Assembly: GCA_947304155.1 (NCBI GenBank)
Contig: CAMZAD010000004.1
Span: 1-64,000 of the forward strand
Reading direction: 5' to 3'
Length of the DNA: 64,000 nucleotides
Origin: an uncultured Candidatus Saccharibacteria bacterium
GTDB taxonomy: Bacteria > Patescibacteriota > Saccharimonadia > Saccharimonadales > Saccharimonadaceae
The position numbers and the translations under genes are program-made. Shown one piece after another: positions 22,461-30,804 of the stretch. How positions within the stretch are numbered: the stretch's first letter is position 1; the number at the start of each line of letters is the position of its first letter. The notes under the pieces were generated by a model. That model saw only the letters and a list, made by a program, of their open reading frames with translations. It was not told where the DNA came from and did no database searches.

Positions 22461-23491
22461 TTGATTGCTGAGCGAGGCATGATGTTGAGTTTGTAAGGGT
22501 CGGTTGGGGCGACGCCGGATTTGATTTCAAAGTAAGCGGCGGCTGCAACCATGGCGCCATTGTCGCCAGAGAATTTTGGTTCTGGGAAGAAGACATTTGG
22601 CAAACGTTTTACGGATTCTTCGCGGAGTGCTTGGTTGGCAGAAACGCCACCAGCGACAACAAAGGATTTTGTTTCTGGATACATTTCGTAGGCTTTTTCA
22701 AGTTTTTCTAGGAGATAGTCGACAGCAGTTTTTTCAAAGCTGGCGGCAAAGTCGGAAATTTGTTGTTCAGATAAATGATTTTTAAGATCGTAAGATGGGT
22801 GCGAAATTGGAAGGCCGAGTTCGGATTGGACAGCGCGGAGAACGGCGGTTTTTAGGCCAGAGAATGAAAAATCGAGACCATCAACATTTGGTTTTGGAAG
22901 TTTGAATTTGTTTTTGTCGCCAGAAAGACCAGCTTTGGTGATGGCTGGGCCACCAGGGTAAGGGAGACCAAGGATTTTTGCGACCTTGTCGAAACACTCA
23001 CCAACGGCATCGTCACGAGTGGTGCCAATAATTTCAAAATGATTGTGAGCGTTCATTCTTAAAATCTGGGTGTGGCCACCAGAAACGACAAGAGCGAGTA
23101 ATGGGAATTCTGGAAGGGAATCAGCATTAATCCAGTTGGCGTAAATGTGAGATTTTAAGTGGTGAACGGCGTAGAGTGGTTTGTTGTGAATGATGGCGAG
23201 AGTGCGGGCAGTGAGGGTGCCGACAAGAAGGGAGCCGAGGAGGCCTGGGGTGTGAGTGACGGCGATAGCGTCAATGTCGTCCCATGTTTTTCCGGCATCT
23301 TCGAGGGCTTTTCTGACGACTGGCATCATAACCTCAAGATGGTTTCTGGCTGCGACTTCTGGAATGACGCCTCCATATTCGGCAAAGATATCAATTTGAG
23401 AAACAACAACGTTGCTCAAAACTTTGCTTCCGTCTTCTACAACGGCAGCTGCAGTTTCGTCACAAGATGTTTCAATACCCAAAATTAGCAT
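22457..23491 (-). CDS. tsaD: tRNA N6-threonylcarbamoyladenosine transferase TsaD
   Basis: 344 residues. Transfers threonylcarbamoyl to A37 of tRNAs reading ANN codons. Starts LILGIETSCDETAAA; iron-binding histidines lie in HHLKSH near residue 115, and the ASKHA phosphate motifs VVSGGHTQ and GGVSANQALR are intact. The ATG is six bases below TATAAT (23498-23503), so the message is predicted leaderless. Confidence 0.97.
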   Translation of the reverse strand: MLILGIETSCDETAAAVVEDGSKVLSNVVVSQIDIFAEYGGVIPEVAARNHLEVMMPVVRKALEDAGKTWDDIDAIAVTHTPGLLGSLLVGTLTARTLAIIHNKPLYAVHHLKSHIYANWINADSLPEFPLLALVVSGGHTQILRMNAHNHFEIIGTTRDDAVGECFDKVAKILGLPYPGGPAITKAGLSGDKNKFKLPKPNVDGLDFSFSGLKTAVLRAVQSELGLPISHPSYDLKNHLSEQQISDFAASFEKTAVDYLLEKLEKAYEMYPETKSFVVAGGVSANQALREESVKRLPNVFFPEPKFSGDNGAMVAAAAYFEIKSGVAPTDPYKLNIMPRSAIN

Positions 23492-23497
23492 AATGAT

Positions 23498-23503
23498 ATT
23501 ATA
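23498..23503 (-). promoter_or_regulatory. -10 box of tsaD, leaderless type
   Basis: On the minus strand TGTTATAAT, six bases, ATG. Confidence 0.65.
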
Positions 23504-23543
23504 ACATAACAGGGAAAGAATGCGAGCTTAAGCGCTATCTTAA

Positions 23544-24794
23544 CTAGTTGGATTTTAGAGAGTCAATTGGGTTTCTGAGAGAAGCCTTGATTGCTGGATA
23601 CATGCCAAAGATGGTGCCAACAATGATTGGAACGAGGATTGATGCTCCAATAATGACGAGGTCAATGTATGGCCCGAATGGTGTGACGGTTGAAAGAAGG
23701 AAGGCGAGGATGTAACCAAAGGCGAGGCCAATGATACCGCCAAGACCACAGAGAATTAAGCTTTCGAAGAGGAATTGGAGGAAGATGTTGAGGTTTGAAG
23801 CGCCAACAGCCTTTCTGATACCAATTTCGTGAGTGCGTTCTGCAACTGCGACGAGCATGATGTTCATGACGCCGATACCACCAACGATGAGTGAGATGCC
23901 AGCGACAATTGTCATCATGCCAGAGATAACATCGAAGAGCGCGCTAGATGGGTGTGTAATGTAATCACCGTAAGTAACAGAGAAGTTAGTGTCACCATTT
24001 TTAGCTTCGGTCAAAATTTCGCCAATTTTATTTGCGGTGCGTTCAACTGATTCTTCGTTTGCGAGACGGACGTCGATTTGTTGGATTTGAAGATTTGATT
24101 CAAGATTCTTTAAGTGATTGATGTTGATAATTACGGTGTTGTCAAAATCAACGTTGTTGTAGTTGATTGGGAGATTTGCTTCAGCCAAGATACCAACTAC
24201 GATGAATTTTTCGCCAAGGATTGTGAGGGTTTTGCCAACTGGTTCGGTAGTACCGAAGAGATGGAGTGACAAAGTTTTACCAATTACAGCGGATTTAACG
24301 ACGCCTTCGCGGAGGAAGGTACCAGTCTTAATGTTTAGACCGACGAGATCTTTGAATGATTCGCTCGTACCGAGGACGCTGCCAGATTTAACAACACGTT
24401 CACCAGCTGTAAGAGTATATGTGTTGATTGAAAGTGGAGCGACAGCGGTGATTGGGAATTCGGAATCGGTCGCGTTCTTTGGATTTATTGCGGAAATTTT
24501 TTCAACATCGGAAAGGTTGAGACTGGAGTTGTGATAGTGGTTGACGTTGGCAAGTTCGCCAATGATGCCATCAAAGCGATCCTTGTCGTCGCTTGGGCGG
24601 ACAACGATAAGATTGCCACCGGCGGTGTTGATTTGGTCTTTGATGATTCTTTTAATGCTACCCATGAGGCTAAGAATTAAAACGATGCTAGCGATACCAA
24701 CAGCGATACCAACACAAGTAAGAATTGTGCGACCACGGCGCTCTTTTAGAGAAGTGCGTGCAAGATTGAAGTGTGTGCGAATAAGAGCTCCCAT
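23544..24794 (-). CDS. MacB-type ABC transporter permease
   Basis: 416 residues. One transmembrane helix near residues 25-48, a large periplasm-type external domain (about 50-280) and three more helices at the C-terminus with the FtsX/MacB signature ERTHEIGIRKAVGAS. The family exports peptides or lipoproteins or transmits mechanical signals; the substrate here is unknown. Its ATG overlaps the stop of the ATPase gene (TAATG), so the two are translationally coupled. Confidence 0.92.
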   Translation of the reverse strand: MGALIRTHFNLARTSLKERRGRTILTCVGIAVGIASIVLILSLMGSIKRIIKDQINTAGGNLIVVRPSDDKDRFDGIIGELANVNHYHNSSLNLSDVEKISAINPKNATDSEFPITAVAPLSINTYTLTAGERVVKSGSVLGTSESFKDLVGLNIKTGTFLREGVVKSAVIGKTLSLHLFGTTEPVGKTLTILGEKFIVVGILAEANLPINYNNVDFDNTVIININHLKNLESNLQIQQIDVRLANEESVERTANKIGEILTEAKNGDTNFSVTYGDYITHPSSALFDVISGMMTIVAGISLIVGGIGVMNIMLVAVAERTHEIGIRKAVGASNLNIFLQFLFESLILCGLGGIIGLAFGYILAFLLSTVTPFGPYIDLVIIGASILVPIIVGTIFGMYPAIKASLRNPIDSLKSN

Positions 24795-25900
24795 TATTTA
24801 TTCTCCTTTTTCATGAGGTCATCAAAAGTTGGTTTTTTAGCTGAGCGAACGCTTGTGTCAACAGTGTTCGAATCTTTACCTACGACAGGGAAGGTAGCAG
24901 AAACTTTGTTAGATTTTTTGGTAGATTTTTTAGATACTTTTTTAGCTGGCTTAGCTTTTGGTTTCTTAGAAGATTTTTTAGCTTTTGGCTCTTTTGCTTC
25001 TTCGTCAATGAGGTCGCCAAGAGTTGTAGCTTCTTCGTCTTTTTTGAATTCTTGTTTTTTTAGAGCTTCAAATTTTTCGAGGTCAGCTTCTGGTTTGTCT
25101 TCTTTTATGACGAATTGTTCTGGTTCAGAATCGGCCGCATTATCGCGTTCGACGCGGTCGTGAATTGGAACTGGCAAATCTTCATCGGAAACAGTCTTAA
25201 TATCTTCATCAATGCCGCCATCGAGCATATGAATTACGCGAGTTGCGTAAGTGGTGAGGTTAGGGTTGTGGGTTACCATGATGATAGTGTTGCCTTCAGA
25301 GTGGACACGGCGAAGCTCTTCCATAACGATATGAGAACTACGAGAATCAAGGTTGCCAGTAGGCTCGTCAGCGAGGATGATTTCAGGTTTTGAAATCAAA
25401 GCGCGAGCGATAGCAACGCGTTGCTTTTGGCCACCAGAAAGCTGGTGTGGGTAATAGTATTCACGTTCTTGAAGATGGAAGCGAGACAAGGTATCAGAAG
25501 CTTGGATTAGACGGTGAGTCTTAGAAGCGCCAGAGTAAATTAGTGGAAGAGCGACGTTTTCAATGACGGAAAGATTTGGGATTAGGTTAAAATCCTGGAA
25601 AATAAAACCAATGTCTTTTGAGCGGATACGTGATTTGCCTCGACTAGACAAGGTGTTAACTTTTTTGCCGTTTAAGAAATACCTACCGGCGGTTGGTTTA
25701 TCTAAAAGACCAAGGACGTTCAAAAGCGTGGTTTTACCACAACCCGAAGGGCCCATGATCATAATAAATTCGCCACGTTTGACGGTCATCGAGAAATTTC
25801 TTAGAGCAAATGACTCTGCATCTCCGTAGCCGTAGCTGCGGCAAATGTCTACTAATTTAATAAGCTCGTTTTCAGAGCTTCTCTCATCCTCACTTTTCAT
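24794..25900 (-). CDS. MacB/LolD-type ABC transporter ATPase with a long basic tail
   Basis: 368 residues. The first 230 form a complete ATPase: Walker [10 protein letters not shown], signature [14 protein letters not shown], Walker [13 protein letters not shown], switch His in THNP. A tail of about 135 residues then follows, charged at first and ending in Lys/Ser-rich repeats ([14 protein letters not shown]), which is unusual for the family. It powers the adjoining permease. The -10 box at 25909-25914 is eight bases from the ATG. Confidence 0.93.
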   Translation of the reverse strand: MKSEDERSSENELIKLVDICRSYGYGDAESFALRNFSMTVKRGEFIMIMGPSGCGKTTLLNVLGLLDKPTAGRYFLNGKKVNTLSSRGKSRIRSKDIGFIFQDFNLIPNLSVIENVALPLIYSGASKTHRLIQASDTLSRFHLQEREYYYPHQLSGGQKQRVAIARALISKPEIILADEPTGNLDSRSSHIVMEELRRVHSEGNTIIMVTHNPNLTTYATRVIHMLDGGIDEDIKTVSDEDLPVPIHDRVERDNAADSEPEQFVIKEDKPEADLEKFEALKKQEFKKDEEATTLGDLIDEEAKEPKAKKSSKKPKAKPAKKVSKKSTKKSNKVSATFPVVGKDSNTVDTSVRSAKKPTFDDLMKKENK

Positions 25901-25908
25901 TAATTATT

Positions 25909-25914
25909 ATTATA
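25909..25914 (-). promoter_or_regulatory. -10 box of the ABC operon
   Basis: TATAAT on the minus strand, eight bases from the ATG; short or absent leader. Confidence 0.55.
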
Positions 25915-26003
25915 GTGCACAAAAAGTGCAAAAATCAAGGTTTGAAATTAAGGATTTTATATGTTAAAATGGTTATAATTAAAAAAAGTGGAGTTCAATT
26001 TTT

Positions 26004-27596
26004 ATGGTTAATAAGAAGGTTGTTGCTTCTTCTAGAACAGGGAGTGACAAAACAGTTAAACGTAGTGGTGTGGTTGACCCAATGATGGTAGCGAGGCCAA
26101 GGGCAAAAAGCCGTGCGGCTGCTGATGCTTTTTTGAGTGATGAAAGCTCATATAATATTGACGATCTCTATGATGAGAACGGCGCATTGATTATGGATGA
26201 GGCTGACAATGCTCTTAAAACTACTGCAAAAACTACAACCCGTAAAAACACTCCAACTCTAGTTGCTAAGCAAACAAAAAATGTAAAGAAGGAAAAGATG
26301 GCTAAAGATTTTGACGAAGAATTTAGTGACGAATTTGATATTTCCGACGATGATATCGCCGCAGTATTAGATGATGGTGACACCGATAAAAAAGGTAACA
26401 AGAAGAAACTAAGCAAGGCCGAGCGCAAGAAACAGAAAAAAGCTGAGAAGCGCCGCAAAAAAGAGGAGAAGAAGGCTCGTCGCCGTACTCCACTTTGGGC
26501 AAAAATTACAATTGTCGTCTTGGTTTTGATTATCATCGGCATTCTTGGCGCAGGCGCATATATTTATATGATTTTGACAAAGACTTCAGCTGTGTTTGAA
26601 GGTAACCCAATGGATATCTTCATTAAGGCTCCACTTGCAAAAGACGATTATGGCCGTACAAACATCTTGGTCTTCGGTACTGCTGAAGATGATGAGGGCC
26701 ATGGTGGCGCAATGCTTACCGACTCAATCCTCGTGATTTCAGTCGATCAGGAACGCAAGATTGCTTCAACCTTCTCAGTTCCACGTGATTTGTGGGTAAA
26801 CTACACTGTTCCTGGTGAAAAAACTCTTGCTTGTACAGTTGGTTATAAGGGTAAAATTAACGCAACTTACTTCTGTGCTCGTAGAGCAAATGGTGATGAT
26901 ACTGAGAAAGCTTCAATCTACTTCTCAAAGAAGATTTCTGAGATGACTGGCCTTAATATTCAATATTATGTAGCAGTAGACTTTAGAGTTCTTCGTGATG
27001 TGGTTAATATCCTCGGTGGTATCGATGTCGATGTTCACTCAACTGACGAACGTGGTATCTATGATATCTGTATGCACAACTTGAAACTCAAGAAAGGCAT
27101 GAACTACAACCTTAACGGTGATATCGTACTTGATCTCGCTCGTGCTCGTAACGCTAAGGGTGGCTATGGTCTTGCAAACTCAAACTTCGACCGTGAGATT
27201 AACCAACAGAGAATCATGAACGCAATTAAGGCAAAGGCACTTAACGTCGGTATTCTTGCAAACCCAACCAAGGTTCTTTCAATTCTCGATTCAATGGGTG
27301 AAAACATCAAGACTAACGTATCGATGGCTGAGATGGGTACATTTATTGATATCGTGCTTGGCATGGAAGGTGATGTTACCTCAATCAAGACACAAAGGTT
27401 ATTCAGAACTGGTAGAATTGGTAATCAAAGCGTAGTAGCACCAGCTGGAGCAACAATGGATGTAACCTCAAGTTCACTTTACAACTACCGCTCAATTACA
27501 CTTTATCTCCGCAACCAAATCGATGATGCAACCAAGGCATACGACAAGGCACAGGAAGATAAGAAAGCTAAAGAACGCGCAGAAGCATCAAACTAA
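26004..27596 (+). CDS. LytR-CpsA-Psr (LCP) family wall-polymer ligase
   Basis: 530 residues. LCP enzymes move polymers from undecaprenyl phosphate to peptidoglycan outside the membrane. An intrinsically disordered, charged N-terminus of about 170 residues ends in a Lys/Arg-rich stretch before one transmembrane helix (about 173-195). The LCP domain has GRTNILVFG, LTDSILVISVD, SVPRDLWV and, further on, LARARN with NFDREINQQ, the pattern of the catalytic arginines. The sugar transferase at 12.8 kb may supply its substrate. A weak GTGGAG sits before the ATG. Confidence 0.93.
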   Translation: MVNKKVVASSRTGSDKTVKRSGVVDPMMVARPRAKSRAAADAFLSDESSYNIDDLYDENGALIMDEADNALKTTAKTTTRKNTPTLVAKQTKNVKKEKMAKDFDEEFSDEFDISDDDIAAVLDDGDTDKKGNKKKLSKAERKKQKKAEKRRKKEEKKARRRTPLWAKITIVVLVLIIIGILGAGAYIYMILTKTSAVFEGNPMDIFIKAPLAKDDYGRTNILVFGTAEDDEGHGGAMLTDSILVISVDQERKIASTFSVPRDLWVNYTVPGEKTLACTVGYKGKINATYFCARRANGDDTEKASIYFSKKISEMTGLNIQYYVAVDFRVLRDVVNILGGIDVDVHSTDERGIYDICMHNLKLKKGMNYNLNGDIVLDLARARNAKGGYGLANSNFDREINQQRIMNAIKAKALNVGILANPTKVLSILDSMGENIKTNVSMAEMGTFIDIVLGMEGDVTSIKTQRLFRTGRIGNQSVVAPAGATMDVTSSSLYNYRSITLYLRNQIDDATKAYDKAQEDKKAKERAEASN

Positions 27597-27600
27597 TCTG

Positions 27601-27627
27601 AAAAACGCCCTTCGGGGCGTTTTTTTG
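27601..27627 (+). terminator. Terminator of the LCP gene
   Basis: AAAAACGCCC-TTCG-GGGCGTTTTTTT, a perfect stem with a UUCG loop. Confidence 0.95.
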
Positions 27628-27655
27628 AGGCTGGCGTTTAAGGTATAGTATATGA

Positions 27656-27661
27656 TATAAT
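27656..27661 (+). promoter_or_regulatory. -10 box of tRNA-Ser(GGA)
   Basis: TGATATAAT ends nine bases before the tRNA 5' end. Confidence 0.65.
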
Positions 27662-27670
27662 CGGGAAAGT

Positions 27671-27760
27671 GGAAGTGTGTCCGAGTGGTTTAAGGAGCAC
27701 GCCTGGAACGCGTGTAGGCTCGCAAGGGTCTCGGAGGTTCGAATCCTCTCGCTTCCGCCA
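27671..27760 (+). tRNA. tRNA-Ser(GGA)
   Basis: Complete cloverleaf with long variable arm; anticodon stem CACGC/GCGTG with loop CTGGAAC (anticodon GGA), T-loop TTCGAAT, encoded CCA. The last 30 bases are identical to tRNA-Ser(CGA). Reads UCC and UCU. Confidence 0.95.
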
Positions 27761-27774
27761 TTTTTGTGTAAAGA

Positions 27775-27798
27775 AAAACCACCCGTTTGGGTGGTTGT
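27775..27798 (-). terminator. Terminator of the 27812 gene
   Basis: AACCACCC/GGGTGGTT with a four-base loop, followed on the minus strand by TTTC. Confidence 0.75.
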
Positions 27799-27811
27799 TA
27801 AGTGAGGGTGG

Positions 27812-28321
27812 TTAGTCGTCGAAAGCTCCTCTGCCAACATCAATGTCGTCATGAATGGCTTGATATCCGATGATATCGTGCTTTTTATAGACGGCTTTTT
27901 TAAATGGCATTTCTAGATTCGTATTGACTACTTTCAAATTTACAGGGTCTTTCACTATTTCTCCATACTTAACTTCTCTCGCATTAAAAATTGTGGCGCG
28001 GCCATCACACCAAGCATCGTGATAAAGTGTTATTCCGATAATTCCAAAAACTGGTTTTGGGACAATCGGGCGATCAATATGAATTAGGAAATACCCCATC
28101 TCGTCGTATTGGCCAGCAAGTTCATCAAGATACTTCTGGTCATCCGTTAAGAACTTTTCTCTCGCGCTCCATTCAGCTAGGGCAAAAATACTGAGCGCTG
28201 GTTGATGAAGAGAATTCACGGGTTCACGATCTACAACTGGGACGGATTTTAATGGGAGCCAGATAAAACAACTGGGGCCCAACTCGCGAAATTTAAAACT
28301 ATTAACATTGATATAGTTCAT
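27812..28321 (-). CDS. Soluble protein of unknown function
   Basis: 169 residues, no signal peptide or membrane helix, mixed alpha/beta composition with a hydrophobic core strand FGIIGITLYHDAWC in the middle. No family is recognised. AAAGGAGGTGG before the ATG is one of the strongest ribosome sites in the window. It stands alone, convergent toward tRNA-Ser(GGA), in a patch of three orphan genes between that tRNA and pyrG. Confidence 0.7.
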   Translation of the reverse strand: MNYINVNSFKFRELGPSCFIWLPLKSVPVVDREPVNSLHQPALSIFALAEWSAREKFLTDDQKYLDELAGQYDEMGYFLIHIDRPIVPKPVFGIIGITLYHDAWCDGRATIFNAREVKYGEIVKDPVNLKVVNTNLEMPFKKAVYKKHDIIGYQAIHDDIDVGRGAFDD

Positions 28322-28473
28322 ACTGCCACCTCCTTTAAAGTACGCCTCACTTATCTGTTATTTTAACATAATTTCAGGCTTTTGTAAAACAGGGAAGTGC
28401 TAACGCTTTACCCCCATTAAGAGAATGTGTTATAAATATGATAGATGCTCGTAAAGAAAAGGGAGGTGATGAT

Positions 28474-28998
28474 ATGGGCAGGATCTTTAAGTTAAAGGGG
28501 AATTTTACCCAAAGTATGAAGTGGGCTAATGAAAGAAGCCCGGCGTTTGTTGGTGAAATTGTGATTGAAGACGACGGGACGTTCCATGGATATTGTGATG
28601 AGTTGTATGAATCTGACACTGTCGGTGAGGACAGAACAAGATATCTTGCAGGAATGTCCATGGGCGATGGCATTGCGTTCTACAAGCTATCTAATTTGGA
28701 GCCGCAATTACCACTGTTTTTCCTTGTGCCAAATGTGGAAGAGACCATTGGTTACTGGGCAACGTTTAGCGTGCACGGATGCTTCAAACAAGGTGCGGCC
28801 GTGGTTGCGCTTGAGGAACAGCCGTATAGCAAAGAGAGTGAGGATGTAATCAAAGGTATTTTTAGTGATGTAGATAGGACTGTTAATCGTAACTATGAAT
28901 ATCTGGATGAAGTGCATCGTTGCCAAGATGTCTTGGATTGTAGTGATACGTCTGAAATGCGTGAGATTCTGAGACGTTACCAGCAAGATGTGTGGTAG
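28474..28998 (+). CDS. Soluble protein of unknown function
   Basis: 174 residues from ATG 28474, chosen because GGGAGGTG lies eight bases upstream; the earlier ATG at 28438 sits on the probable -10 region. The first half looks beta-rich (FVGEIVIEDDGTFHGYC, then YWATFSVHGCF), the second half helical. No membrane segment. No family recognised. It is a single-gene unit ended by a strong hairpin. Confidence 0.7.
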   Translation: MGRIFKLKGNFTQSMKWANERSPAFVGEIVIEDDGTFHGYCDELYESDTVGEDRTRYLAGMSMGDGIAFYKLSNLEPQLPLFFLVPNVEETIGYWATFSVHGCFKQGAAVVALEEQPYSKESEDVIKGIFSDVDRTVNRNYEYLDEVHRCQDVLDCSDTSEMREILRRYQQDVW

Positions 28999-29008
28999 GT
29001 TCCCTAAT

Positions 29009-29037
29009 AGAGGTCGCGAAGTTCGCGGCCTTTATTT
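29009..29037 (+). terminator. Terminator after the 28474 gene
   Basis: AGGTCGCGAA/TTCGCGGCCT stem and a T-rich tail. Confidence 0.85.
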
Positions 29038-29052
29038 ATTGGGTAAAAATGA

Positions 29053-29149
29053 TATAATATATATAGTGTTGTCTGGTGGTGAGACGAAGTACGTTAAGTA
29101 TTAGTCTTATTTTTTATTATGGTCTCATTTTGAAAGGGGGTGACCAAAA
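29053..29149 (+). promoter_or_regulatory. -10 box and structured leader of the 29150 gene
   Basis: TGATATAAT (box 29053-29058), then after 15 bases TGGTGG (29074-29079), nine bases, GTACGTTA (29089-29096). TGAGAC (29080-29085) can pair with GTCTCA further down. The motif and its spacing match the leader of the 9810 gene. Confidence 0.6.
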
Positions 29150-30628
29150 ATGGAGCGCCAAAGAGATTTTTTGTTCAGGATGCTGTTGGAAAAGACATCA
29201 GAACTTGGTCATCAAGTCACCTCCGAAGAGATGACTAGTGATAAGAAGATGCCGAAGCCGAACGACTACGCTTATTACTTTGGTTCGTTTGTGAATGCTG
29301 CAAGAGAAGCTTGGAGACAAGTGAATTCTGATTTGAAATCTGGAGAAAAAAACAAGGGGGTGAAGGCATTGAAAGTTATTTCAAAAGATGAGAAAGAGAA
29401 GGAGAACTACGTCATTTCAGAAATCGTTAATATGTATATCGAGTTGGGTGGCACATTGCCATCTACGCGCGATATCAAGAAGAACTCACTAATTAATGAG
29501 GATGATGTAGCAAGACTTCGGCGACGTGGCTTAATCTCGGAGGGGAAGATTCGAGAGCTGGCTGAGGAAAGAACTGGTAAGAAGTATTTAACTCCTTACA
29601 AACGTGCAGCAAAAAACCGAGAAGAACAGAGAGAGCGCGAAAGGGAGGCTATGAAAATGAAGGAAGAGAAACAGAAGGAGACGGAACAGAAAGTAGTGCA
29701 AGAGGTGAAGCAGGAGGCGACACAAGAAGTTGCACAGGAGGCGACACAAAAAGTAGAGCCCAAGGCGGCTGAAAATGCAGTGCCCGTGGAGAGAAAAGGG
29801 AAGATGAAATTTTTGAAGAACCCTTTGTATACTTACGAGTATTGCAAGGATATACTCTATAAGGAGTGTAAAGCTGTTGGTTACGTTTTATCGCAGGCCG
29901 AGATTATCGGTATTAGTACTACTACGGATAACTTTCCATCTTATCCGACGCTCAAGAAAAAACTTGGGCCTTGGTGGGGTTGGAGCAAGCTACTTGACTT
30001 ACCCTTTAAGTCTGAAGCTATGGCTCGGCAAGCTAGGCGCGCAGAGAAAAGAGCCAACGGTGGCTTACTGCTAGCTGGATCTGAAGGTGATGCTGCTCTA
30101 AAGTCTGAGATGCAAGATGCGAAGGACGTAGCAGTAGTACCGAAGCCTAAGCTGGCTAAAGCAAAGCAGAAAAAGGATAAGAGAAAGTCCAGATACAGCT
30201 TCGACTATTGTAAGAAGCAACTACTTATGGCAAGTACGAGTGTCGGGCACGTTTTGACTCAGGATGAAATTTTGAAAACAAAAGTTCATTTGAAGGATTT
30301 TCCGTCTGTCCCGACGCTTGAGAAATATCTTGGTCCATGGTGGGGATGGAGCGAATTGCTTGGTTTGCCATTTAAAACTGAATCTCTCGCTAAGCAGGCC
30401 TATATGGCAAAGATAATGGCTAAAGGAGGAGCAATTAAGGTTGTTGAGCCTGAGCCTGAATCTGTGCCTGAGGCGGAAGTGAATACTGAGCCCGAGGTGG
30501 AGCTCGAGCTGGAGTCTGAAACTAAGGTTGAACCTGAGGCTGAAATGGTGAAGATGCGAGAAATTCCGTTTAAGCTGCTCGTGCCGGAAGGCGTAAGTGG
30601 AACTGTAACTATTCAAATTAATCTCTAA
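29150..30628 (+). CDS. Multi-repeat protein resembling homing-endonuclease-associated repeats
   Basis: 492 residues, acidic and basic tracts alternating, no nuclease motif. Two clear repeats of about 55 residues (about 225-285 and 345-405) share VGYVLSQAEI/VGHVLTQDEI, FPSYPTL/FPSVPTL, LGPWWGWS and LPFK. A third, divergent copy is at the N-terminus (LGHQVTSEEM ... YYFGSF) and possibly a fourth near 85-140. The pattern fits the HNH-associated repeat (PF18780-like), a DNA-binding helical unit. A Glu/Lys/Gln coiled coil separates the repeats; the C-terminus has a Pro/Glu repeat before a short beta domain. GAAAGGGGGTGA precedes the ATG. A DNA-binding role is inferred. Confidence 0.6.
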   Translation: MERQRDFLFRMLLEKTSELGHQVTSEEMTSDKKMPKPNDYAYYFGSFVNAAREAWRQVNSDLKSGEKNKGVKALKVISKDEKEKENYVISEIVNMYIELGGTLPSTRDIKKNSLINEDDVARLRRRGLISEGKIRELAEERTGKKYLTPYKRAAKNREEQREREREAMKMKEEKQKETEQKVVQEVKQEATQEVAQEATQKVEPKAAENAVPVERKGKMKFLKNPLYTYEYCKDILYKECKAVGYVLSQAEIIGISTTTDNFPSYPTLKKKLGPWWGWSKLLDLPFKSEAMARQARRAEKRANGGLLLAGSEGDAALKSEMQDAKDVAVVPKPKLAKAKQKKDKRKSRYSFDYCKKQLLMASTSVGHVLTQDEILKTKVHLKDFPSVPTLEKYLGPWWGWSELLGLPFKTESLAKQAYMAKIMAKGGAIKVVEPEPESVPEAEVNTEPEVELELESETKVEPEAEMVKMREIPFKLLVPEGVSGTVTIQINL

Positions 30629-30647
30629 TCATAAGACTAATCAGGTG

Positions 30648-30678
30648 CCCCCGATATAATATCGGGGGTATTTTTTTG
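30648..30678 (+). terminator. Terminator after the 29150 gene
   Basis: CCCCCGATAT/ATATCGGGGG palindrome followed by a T-run. Confidence 0.95.
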
Positions 30679-30804
30679 TAAAATTTTCTTTGAAAAAAAA
30701 TTTGGTTGTGTTAAAATGAAATAGATATAAGAGGTTTGACTATGGGAAGGTTGTTTCTGTAGTTAGTTTAATAAAATAAGGATGGGCGAAAGGAGAGGTG
30801 CCCA

